NCBI RefSeq assembly: GCF_004362715.1
Contig: NZ_SNYC01000003.1
Coordinates: 993,601-1,057,600, forward strand
Direction of reading: 5' to 3'
DNA length: 64,000 bases
From: Pedobacter metabolipauper
GTDB taxonomy: Bacteria > Bacteroidota > Bacteroidia > Sphingobacteriales > Sphingobacteriaceae
In this document: positions 9,196 through 16,171 of the stretch, in pieces
Position numbering within the stretch: position 1 is the stretch's first letter
Layout of the letters: every line of letters starts with the position of its first letter
Made by a program: the position numbers and the translations under genes
The notes under the pieces: generated by a model
The model's database searches: none
Told to the model about the DNA's origin: nothing
Seen by the model: only the letters and a program-made list of their open reading frames with translations

Positions 9196-10055
9196 TTCTT
9201 CAATATTTCTATAGGATTGTTTATGACTTTGGCTTTATAGTTTTCCTTTTTATGTTTTCCTGAACTGAAACCAGTTACGTACATATTGGTAAGCATAACT
9301 TGTCCCGTGGGGCTTGCCGCCTGGGCAGCTTTAAATGCTGCATCCGGATTCTTTTTCAGTGCATCATACAGTTTATTGAATTTGGCCTCATTGGTCTTAA
9401 TGGCTTTTTTAGGATAATTAATCAGCCCGACTGTATCCTTTACGGTTTCAAACCCTGCATACGACCAGCTGACTTCTTTTTTTTCATCTTCAGCCTCCAG
9501 GATCAGACCAGGCAATCCATGTAGTTTCCATGGACCAAAAGACTGAGGAATCTCTAAGGTAAACCAGGCTATGTAGGTACGCCCTTTCCATAGTCCTTTC
9601 GCCTTTTGGCAATTATACCCGCCTATTATCTTTTGTTCATTTAACAGTTCCCAGTTGATTACCGGGTAATCCTGATCTATAATATAATAGGTATCATAGA
9701 TATTATTGAGCAATACATATTCTTTATCCTTGATGTTATTTAAATATTCATAAGATGATGCATCCTTGTCAATCTTAGGAACTCCAAAAACGACCATACC
9801 TTGCTCATTTTTTTTTGGATGGTAGATCATATCATTAATCGAATTTCTAACATTTTGGACGGTGAGACTTTTCTGAATACTTACATCCTGTGACATCAGT
9901 ACAAAAACATCTTCTACATAAGGATTATCGGGTTGGCTGGTGTCATCAACATGCTTAAACTCATACTGTATTTTAGATATGGCTTTGATATTGTCCTGAG
10001 CATTCAATAACTGGCTGAACAGGACCATTGTGATAAGGATGATATATCGTTTCAT
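9192..10055 (-). CDS. GLPGLI family protein
   Basis: The family name-motif is present: FGPWKLHGLPGLILEAED at about residues 173-190. A signal peptide (ending LLNAQ) targets it to the periplasm. GLPGLI proteins are uncharacterised and typically encoded beside TonB-receptor-like outer-membrane proteins, as here, where the stop overlaps the start of the barrel gene by 4 bases. It lies 3 bases after the thioredoxin-like gene. Confidence 0.9.
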   Translation of the reverse strand: MKRYIILITMVLFSQLLNAQDNIKAISKIQYEFKHVDDTSQPDNPYVEDVFVLMSQDVSIQKSLTVQNVRNSINDMIYHPKKNEQGMVVFGVPKIDKDASSYEYLNNIKDKEYVLLNNIYDTYYIIDQDYPVINWELLNEQKIIGGYNCQKAKGLWKGRTYIAWFTLEIPQSFGPWKLHGLPGLILEAEDEKKEVSWSYAGFETVKDTVGLINYPKKAIKTNEAKFNKLYDALKKNPDAAFKAAQAASPTGQVMLTNMYVTGFSSGKHKKENYKAKVINNPIEILKK

Positions 10056-10058
10056 GTT

Positions 10059-10664
10059 CTATAGATTACGATTTAAAAACTTGACAAAGACTTCCTGCTT
10101 ACCTAAATCACCATAGTTGGAATTTGTTGCAGATACCAAATCGCCTTGCTTGTTTACAAACAGAACGATTGGCGTATATACATTTGGTATTTTTTTCAGA
10201 ACCGGGAACAGCTGATTTTCTGTATCTATAAAAACAGGAACATCTATGCCGTTGGCCGTGATAAAATCCTTCATATACTTTTCATTGCCTCCACTGATCA
10301 CAACATAAACTTTCAGTGAATCATAAAGGTGCTGCGTACTGTTCCAAAAAGGTACATCTTTATAACAATCATAGCAATCGCCCTGACCGATTAGCACAAA
10401 TAGATGGTTTTGGCCCAGGTTATTCTTTATTTGAAGTTTAACAGATTTACCGGCTTCTGTTTTCTTGAAAGAAAGTATTGCTCCTAACGGAATTGACTTT
10501 GGTAATAAATTTTTAATCTCACTTGCCGGCAACGAAGGCTTTGCTATCTCTGCTTTTGCGATTAAAGGTGTTGCTTTTGATTCCCTAATTGCATATATGG
10601 CATAACTTATAACAATAGAGAGAATTAAAATAGCCAGATATTTAAAATATTCTTGTCTTTTCAT
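10059..10664 (-). CDS. membrane-anchored thioredoxin-like protein
   Basis: An N-terminal transmembrane anchor (about 8-26) is followed by a thioredoxin-like fold with an active-site-type C97-x-x-C100 (GDCYDCYKD), a FIDTENQ strand and a cis-proline candidate in YTPIVLFV. It would face the periplasm. The CxxC is preceded by GDC rather than WC, so redox potential or function may differ from TlpA. It sits between the propeller lipoprotein and the GLPGLI gene with gaps of 11 and 3 bases, which suggests thiol chemistry on the six-cysteine peptide that heads the operon. Confidence 0.75.
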   Translation of the reverse strand: MKRQEYFKYLAILILSIVISYAIYAIRESKATPLIAKAEIAKPSLPASEIKNLLPKSIPLGAILSFKKTEAGKSVKLQIKNNLGQNHLFVLIGQGDCYDCYKDVPFWNSTQHLYDSLKVYVVISGGNEKYMKDFITANGIDVPVFIDTENQLFPVLKKIPNVYTPIVLFVNKQGDLVSATNSNYGDLGKQEVFVKFLNRNL

Positions 10665-10675
10665 TTGATTAAAAT

Positions 10676-11692
10676 TTAGAGGGCTATCTGGTATTCTTTT
10701 AGTGTGATTTTACCAGATTTATCTGAAGCACTTTTTTGAACTTCATTATTAAGCGTAGTCATTTTATTCTTTTCTACCCCCAATATCAGATCATCCATTT
10801 CAATCCCTGGAAAAATGACATCTCCATTTGTATTAAAAATATCTAATACATACTTTGACGTTTTAGGAACCGAATTTTCATATTGAATAAAGATATAATC
10901 CTTATAAATGTTTATGTTCCTAATAAAGGCATAAGATTTATCCTCTAAGTAGGCTATGATTTCTGTTGGTGTCAAATCATCCAGCTTTTTACTGTCCAAC
11001 AGTGTTTCCAACGTTGGCGAGTTCAATTCAATCTTTCTCAGGTACTCGCCATTTATGTTGTAGACATCTATATTTTTATAAATTATGTTTATGTGATATA
11101 CATTTTCTGCACTATCCAGGCAGCTTCTCCAGGTGGCAATATTTGCTCTTGGAGGACTTGCAAATGCTAGCAGTTGCTGATAGGTATCGTTAAACTTTTT
11201 GAACAATACAACTTCCTTGTCATCCCGCTGAGTACCATGGGCCAGAATATTTAATTTATCTGCTTTATCCCTGATTAAAAAAAACTTATCAGTCTGACCC
11301 AAGATCTTGATTATTGATTCTTTTTTATAGTTCAGGTCCAAGACTTGAATCTGATGGTTTCCTTGATCATTCACATAGATTTTTTCCCTATAAAAACCAA
11401 TTTGGGAGGGAAGTCTGAGTGCGAGTTCATCATTTTTATTGATCACATCTGTTAGATTACCTTTTAAATCACATACATATATCCTATTGGTGGAGTACGA
11501 AGGAATATAAATTTTATCTTTTACCTTAAGAGGGTCTTGTACCCCACTTAGTTTTAGTTCTTCAGTTTCCTTAATTACAATTTCATCTTTTATTTGGAAA
11601 GCTTTTTCAAATGCTATTTTTTGGGGAGCTTTTTTTTGACATGAGATCATTAAAAGGATTATAACACATATAACTGTAGCTTTTTTTATCAT
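10676..11692 (-). CDS. 6-bladed beta-propeller lipoprotein
   Basis: The signal peptide ends in the lipobox LMISC (Cys at about 18), so it is a lipoprotein. The remainder shows repeated blade-like strands (IYVCDLKGNLTDVI, IYVNDQGNHQIQVLDL, VYHINIIYKNIDVYNINGEYLRKI), as in the NHL-like 6-bladed propellers that Bacteroidota encode next to small secreted peptides and thioredoxin-like proteins. The role is unknown. It follows the peptide gene across a stem-loop (11705-11752) and precedes the thioredoxin-like gene by 11 bases. Confidence 0.75.
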   Translation of the reverse strand: MIKKATVICVIILLMISCQKKAPQKIAFEKAFQIKDEIVIKETEELKLSGVQDPLKVKDKIYIPSYSTNRIYVCDLKGNLTDVINKNDELALRLPSQIGFYREKIYVNDQGNHQIQVLDLNYKKESIIKILGQTDKFFLIRDKADKLNILAHGTQRDDKEVVLFKKFNDTYQQLLAFASPPRANIATWRSCLDSAENVYHINIIYKNIDVYNINGEYLRKIELNSPTLETLLDSKKLDDLTPTEIIAYLEDKSYAFIRNINIYKDYIFIQYENSVPKTSKYVLDIFNTNGDVIFPGIEMDDLILGVEKNKMTTLNNEVQKSASDKSGKITLKEYQIAL

Positions 11693-11704
11693 AATTTATG
11701 CTTT

Positions 11705-11752
11705 AAAAAAACATACCTAATGCCGATCTACTATATAGCCGACATTAGGTAT
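11705..11752 (-). terminator. stem-loop with U-tract between peptide and lipoprotein genes
   Basis: On the minus strand, the arms at 11752-11743 and 11722-11713 pair perfectly over 10 bases (ATACCTAATG with CATTAGGTAT), with a partly pairing interior. A run of seven T follows (11711-11705). It sits 24 bases after the peptide gene and 12 bases before the lipoprotein ATG. Partial termination here would give a high peptide-to-machinery ratio. Confidence 0.7.
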
Positions 11753-11776
11753 AGCTTTAATTGGTTAGAAATTCAA

Positions 11777-12013
11777 TTAATTAAGCTCAGGTGTTTTTGG
11801 AGGTGTAGGTGGATCGAAAGCCCCGCAAGGAGAACAACTCATACCATCTGTTGCTACAAGACAACAGATGCCAATTCCTGATGTAGTTGTACAAACCGTT
11901 GGCGAACATCTTGCTGCTTCCGCTTCTACTTTAGCACTTGTTGGCGCGATAAACGCCACACTAAGAAATCCTACGGATAACATTAGTGCCATGGATTTAA
12001 TTAAATTTTTCAT
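11777..12013 (-). CDS. six-cysteine secreted small peptide
   Basis: A 78-residue precursor. Residues 1-27 form a Sec signal peptide ending PTSA, leaving about 51 residues with six cysteines (C36, C41, C50, C51, C60, C63) and a proline-rich tail (DPPTPPKTP). The segment KVEAEA at the mature start recalls NVEALA-type peptides of Bacteroides, which also neighbour propeller lipoproteins, but I cannot confirm membership. It heads an operon with thioredoxin-like and outer-membrane genes. An even cysteine number and a redox neighbour suggest a disulfide-bonded product. Its function is unknown. Confidence 0.7.
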   Translation of the reverse strand: MKNLIKSMALMLSVGFLSVAFIAPTSAKVEAEAARCSPTVCTTTSGIGICCLVATDGMSCSPCGAFDPPTPPKTPELN

Positions 12014-12495
12014 GCTTGGGTTTTGTTTAGATTAATTAATAAACAAATATTCCCATATTGAATATAACTGCAAATTTTTTTATACAATCGCACCGAAAGT
12101 TTGTACGAAATACCGCTTACATGGGATAACTTGTATTTCCCGGTACTTATAAAGCGCATATTTATTTGCTAATGGCATAAAAGCGAACGAATTTCTTTAT
12201 AAACCGCATCTAATTAGAATACAAGCCTTATTTTATCTAAAAATTCTTATATTTTTCTTCACTACGCTCTCCATTCACCTGCAATTCCTTCACCATATGA
12301 AAAATCATGAGGATTTAATCGTGTTGCTATTGTAATCTGATCAATTATTCACACAAATATGGTAACATTGCGAGATCAAACGCCGAAAAACAAGCTCTAT
12401 TCGTCTTAGACAGCTTTGCCGTAATTATGCCGTAGACAAGCCGCAAACAAAAAATTGTACCTTCACATACCTTTACAGCAACAAATAAAAAGAAA
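12014..12495. other. 482-base divergent intergenic region
   Basis: It separates the minus-strand peptide operon from the plus-strand XRE/M23/sigma operon and so should hold both promoters. It is very AT-rich with no convincing ORF. TACCTTTA at about 12469 resembles a -7 box for the XRE gene, but no matching -33 box is clear. No RNA gene or repeat was recognised. Confidence 0.4.
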
Positions 12496-13098
12496 ATGAA
12501 GAATACAGAACTTGCACAAAGAATCAAAGAGTTTCGTAGCCGTAAAGGGTTAAGTCAGGAACAACTGGCAGATATTGCACAGATTAATTTAAGAACCGTC
12601 CAAAGAATTGAAGGCGGAGAAGTAGAACCAAGAGGCGATACTTTAAAAAGAATTGCCAATGCGTTTAACATCACTCCTGATGAACTGATCGACTGGGCAG
12701 AGCAGGAAGATACCGGTCTGCTGGCATTTCTCAATTTGTCGGCCTTGAGCTTTATTGCTTTTCCATTGCTTGGAATTATTATTCCCCTTGCAATTTGGAT
12801 GTTAAAGAAAGACCGGGTTAGAAGTTTAAATGAAATTGGCAAACGCTTGTTAAACTTCCAGATCTCCTGGTGCCTCCTTCTGTTTACCGGTTATATCTTA
12901 TTCTTTGTCATGGCATTTGGAAATTTTAGAATTCCACTTCCAGACATTTCTAGCTTCGGTATAGGCAAAATGGAAATATTGATCTTGTTGGTACCCTTGT
13001 TATATCTTATCAATATCATCATGATCATTATTAACACAATTAGAAGTTACCACGGTAAAAAGGTTGTCTACCTGCCAGCGTTCCGCTTTTTAAAATAA
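12496..13098 (+). CDS. XRE-family regulator with C-terminal membrane domain
   Basis: Residues 5-65 form a Cro/C1-type helix-turn-helix (LAQRIKEFRSRKGLSQEQLA, then RTVQRIEGGEVEPR). Residues about 72-190 contain four hydrophobic segments, a DUF4870-like arrangement, so the DNA-binding domain is tethered to the inner membrane. HTH-membrane fusions like this are common in Bacteroidota and may sense envelope state. It lies upstream of the M23 peptidase, ECF sigma and membrane-protein genes on the same strand, and could control them. Confidence 0.85.
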   Translation: MKNTELAQRIKEFRSRKGLSQEQLADIAQINLRTVQRIEGGEVEPRGDTLKRIANAFNITPDELIDWAEQEDTGLLAFLNLSALSFIAFPLLGIIIPLAIWMLKKDRVRSLNEIGKRLLNFQISWCLLLFTGYILFFVMAFGNFRIPLPDISSFGIGKMEILILLVPLLYLINIIMIIINTIRSYHGKKVVYLPAFRFLK

Positions 13099-13175
13099 TT
13101 TGGTAAAACTTTTTAAAAATTAACACAGTATGTAATGTTTTCGGAAGTTTGACCACTAATGGTTCAAATCCAATT

Positions 13176-14180
13176 ATGATGATCAAATTATTTCCTTTTA
13201 ACTCCATTAAAAAAGCAACCCTTACCATCTTCTTCTGCCTGTTATCTGGTTTTGCATTTCCCCAGGCAGAAAGTGCCATTAGCAAGCAATCATTTTCAAA
13301 TTTTAAGAAGTATTACAACGCGTCAAAGTTTGACAGTATTTATGGTATGTTCTCTTCACAGGCCAAAACCAGTTTGCCATTTGAAAAAACCAATGCCTTC
13401 TTGCACTCTCTAAAAAGCAAATACGGGAATATAGAAAGCTATAACTTTACCGCATACGATAATGCTTTTTCAGTTTATAGAACGGAGTTTGAGAAAGGTC
13501 AATTACTTATAAATATCGCTGTAGATGAAAATAATCAGATTAATGGCCTATTTGTAAAGCCCTATCTTCCAGAAACATCAACTGTATCGAAAAGAAATAC
13601 CACTGCGATGCACCTCCCTTTTAAGGGAGAATGGACTGTGTTTTGGGGCGGCGATACCAAAGAACTTAATCAGCATGCCGGCGTTGAGTTTCAGAAAAAC
13701 GCTTTTGATATCATCATGACCAATAGCGCAAATAAATCTTTCAAATCTAATGGTAAAACCAATGAAGACTATTATGCTTTTGGACAACAAATCCTCTCCC
13801 CTTGTGACGGAGAAATAGTTGTAGCCGTTGATGGCATAAAAGACAACATTCCTGGTGTTGCAAACCCTTTGTATATTCCTGGAAATTCGATTCTTTTGAA
13901 AACTAAAAACAATGAATTTGTTTTCCTGGCGCACTTTAAGCAAAACTCAATACAGGTTAAGCAGGGCGACTTGGTTAAACAGGGACAGGTTTTAGGTTTG
14001 TGCGGTAATTCTGGAAATTCATCAGAACCACATTTGCACTTTCACCTGCAGAACGTTGATGATTTGCTTCAGGCTACTGGCATCAAATGCTATTTTGAAA
14101 AAATTGATGTGAATGGAACTACCAAAATGAATTATTCACCCATTAAAGGCGATCGGATAATTGAAGCTAAGCAGCGATGA
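13176..14180 (+). CDS. secreted M23 metallopeptidase with N-terminal DUF3887-like domain
   Basis: The ATG at 13176 places a signal peptide first (ending FAFPQ); the longer frame from a TTG at 13149 is less likely. Residues about 30-130 resemble the DUF3887 fold (NFKKYYNASKFDSIYGMFS). The C-terminal half is LytM/M23. The metal ligands are H167 and D178 (NQHAGVEFQKNAFD, the NxH...AxD variant of the first motif) and H288 in HLHFH, with H286/H290 nearby. It should be a periplasmic or secreted zinc endopeptidase acting on peptidoglycan or small proteins. Its end overlaps the sigma-factor start by 4 bases, implying coupled translation. Confidence 0.85.
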   Translation: MMIKLFPFNSIKKATLTIFFCLLSGFAFPQAESAISKQSFSNFKKYYNASKFDSIYGMFSSQAKTSLPFEKTNAFLHSLKSKYGNIESYNFTAYDNAFSVYRTEFEKGQLLINIAVDENNQINGLFVKPYLPETSTVSKRNTTAMHLPFKGEWTVFWGGDTKELNQHAGVEFQKNAFDIIMTNSANKSFKSNGKTNEDYYAFGQQILSPCDGEIVVAVDGIKDNIPGVANPLYIPGNSILLKTKNNEFVFLAHFKQNSIQVKQGDLVKQGQVLGLCGNSGNSSEPHLHFHLQNVDDLLQATGIKCYFEKIDVNGTTKMNYSPIKGDRIIEAKQR

Positions 14181-14686
14181 AAAAAGAACATGAGCAAAAG
14201 CATGACCAGGTTCTTGAAGCTGAATTCTTGTCTTTAATTAGAACGCATAACGGAATGATCCATAAGGTTTGCCGCATGTATCGCGATGGCATCGAAGATC
14301 GTGAAGACTTGTTCCAGGAAATCACGTTTCAACTTTGGAAGTCCTTTTCCTCTTTTAAAGGTGACTCGAAAGTAAGTACCTGGCTTTACCGGGTGGCCCT
14401 GAATACAGCAATATCTTCCTTTCGCAAAAAAAAGCCCTTGATCAGCTTTACCGGGGTATTGCCTGATTTAGCAGAAGAACAGCCTAACGAAGAATATGAA
14501 TTACGTCAGGAACTGCTATTCAAAGCACTAAAACAGCTGAACGACAGCGAAAAAGCACTAATCACACTCTACCTTGAAGATTTGAGCTATCTGCAGATTG
14601 CCGAAATCATTGGTATCACAGAAAACAATGTCGGTGTTAAAATCAATAGAATTAAAAGTAAAATCCAAACAGCATTAAATAAATAA
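14177..14686 (+). CDS. ECF-type RNA polymerase sigma factor
   Basis: A 169-residue sigma-70 family protein with region 2 (DREDLFQEITFQLWKSFSSFKG, then STWLYRVALNTAIS) and region 4 (LNDSEKALITLYLEDLSYLQIAEIIGITENNVGVKINRIKSK). It overlaps the M23 gene by 4 bases (ATGA) and is followed after 2 bases by a membrane protein that is probably its regulator. Its likely targets are this operon and envelope genes. Confidence 0.95.
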   Translation: MKKEHEQKHDQVLEAEFLSLIRTHNGMIHKVCRMYRDGIEDREDLFQEITFQLWKSFSSFKGDSKVSTWLYRVALNTAISSFRKKKPLISFTGVLPDLAEEQPNEEYELRQELLFKALKQLNDSEKALITLYLEDLSYLQIAEIIGITENNVGVKINRIKSKIQTALNK

Positions 14687-14688
14687 CG

Positions 14689-15234
14689 ATGGAACTAGAC
14701 GACCTTAAATCTACCTGGAATACTGCAGAACCACTTGCAAAAACAAACAGCGAGATCGTGATCATGATGAAAGAAAACAAGCACCCTGTTTTAAAAGGAA
14801 TTAAAAGACAAATGATTATAGAGGTAACCTTTTGGATTGCTTTTCTCGCTTGCTATTATACTATGTTTGATGGCGCTTCCAGACCCGTTCATATCAATGT
14901 TGTATTGGCTGTTTCTGTTTTAATACCCATCCTTCATAATTTATATGGATATCATATGGCTAAACATCTGGTGGTTGGAGAAAGCCTAACGGCTTCTTTA
15001 AAAAAATATATTCATCGCATTAAAAAGTATGCCGCAAGCACTATCCTTTCCAGAATTGTATTTGTAACTGGTCTGATGGTATTTTTCAGTTATACTATAC
15101 AATTCAATATGGCCAGGTATTATTCGCTGGCCGCCATTATTCTAATTTGCATTGTTCAGTTGTTCCTTTTATATAAGATCTGGGAAAAACGAATAAAAAA
15201 TCTCAATAATATATTGGATATGTTATCAACTTAA
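14689..15234 (+). CDS. membrane protein, probable regulator of the adjacent sigma factor
   Basis: A soluble N-terminus (MELDDLKSTWNTAEPLAKTN, the layout seen in many proteins paired with Bacteroidota ECF factors) is followed by about four transmembrane helices (residues about 45-62, 75-90, 120-140, 145-162). Position 2 bases after the sigma gene supports an anti-sigma or sensor role, but no ZAS zinc motif is visible, so this is inferred from context. Confidence 0.6.
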   Translation: MELDDLKSTWNTAEPLAKTNSEIVIMMKENKHPVLKGIKRQMIIEVTFWIAFLACYYTMFDGASRPVHINVVLAVSVLIPILHNLYGYHMAKHLVVGESLTASLKKYIHRIKKYAASTILSRIVFVTGLMVFFSYTIQFNMARYYSLAAIILICIVQLFLLYKIWEKRIKNLNNILDMLST

Positions 15235-15280
15235 TAGCCCTTTATTATATCTAAAAGCAGGGCAAGGCTATGTTACCTTG

Positions 15281-16006
15281 TTAAGGCTTCAAAATGCTAT
15301 CATTTAAAAATAGCTGAAATGCAGGTTTATACACATCACCAAGTTGAAGGTCTTTTCCATTTTTCAATTTAATATTATGCCCTTCCACTTTCTTTATTGC
15401 ATTTTTAGCAATAATAAAAGATTTATTGATTCGTATAAAACTGCTGTTTAAAGCGGCTTCGACATGGTTTAATCCCATATGGGTCATATACCTCTCTTTT
15501 TCATTTGAGGTATAAATGATGACATAGTTTTTTGCTGCCTCGACATATACAATATCTTCAAAATCAATATAATTGTAGGTGTTCTTATGATCGGCCTTAA
15601 TGAAGCATAAATGTTTTTCTTTTTTTTGCGGTAATATAATAGTTTCCTTATCCTTTATCAGATCAGCGATGGTTAACGCAAATTTTGAAAAGGAAATCGG
15701 CTTAAGCAGGTAATGGCTTGCATTCAGATCAAATGCAGTAATGGCGTGGCTTGAATGACTGGTTGTGAAGATTAGAAACCTGGTCTTACTTCTTAAATGC
15801 TGAGCCAGTTCTAAACCCGATATATCAGGCATTTCGATATCAATAAATATGAAGTCGATCTGATCTTCCGTCCTAATGGAACTTAAAGCTTCTGTTGGAT
15901 TAGTGAAAGTTTTGAGCAGATCCAGATCAGGTATTTGGTTGATATAATTTACCAGTGCATCAATAGCATACTGCTCATCGTCAATTATTACGCATTTGAA
16001 CCCCAT
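15281..16006 (-). CDS. LytTR-family response regulator
   Basis: Residues 1-about 118 are a receiver domain (VIIDDEQYA, phospho-acceptor Asp in FIFIDIEMPDISG, FTTSHSSHAI, then YLLKPIS). Residues about 140-238 are a LytTR DNA-binding domain (YIDFEDIVYVEAAKNYVII, then FIRINKSFIIAKNAIKKVEG). No histidine kinase gene is adjacent. It is divergent from the peptide secretion locus across a 165-base gap. LytTR regulators often govern bacteriocin and other peptide-signalled genes, so control of this locus is a reasonable inference. Confidence 0.9.
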   Translation of the reverse strand: MGFKCVIIDDEQYAIDALVNYINQIPDLDLLKTFTNPTEALSSIRTEDQIDFIFIDIEMPDISGLELAQHLRSKTRFLIFTTSHSSHAITAFDLNASHYLLKPISFSKFALTIADLIKDKETIILPQKKEKHLCFIKADHKNTYNYIDFEDIVYVEAAKNYVIIYTSNEKERYMTHMGLNHVEAALNSSFIRINKSFIIAKNAIKKVEGHNIKLKNGKDLQLGDVYKPAFQLFLNDSILKP

Positions 16007-16171
16007 AACAGCTAGTTAATCTTTTATGTAATGCAAGTTAATCTATTAATTCTATTTTGGAAATGAATTAATACACAGTAACCATGCCATCGTACAAATA
16101 AACTAACGGTTAGTATAATATTTTTTTTTTTGAAATGGGCAGACCTTAAACTTAGATATAATTTGGTCCCT

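Noticed and set aside
12345..12527. Minus-strand 60-residue ORF in the gap before the XRE gene
   Set aside because: It overlaps the XRE gene start, has a Cys/Phe-rich composition unlike real proteins and no start context.
15233..15290. Terminator after the sigma-factor operon
   Set aside because: GCCCT/AGGGC pairs only over 5 bases with an 18-base loop and no T-run; too weak to claim.
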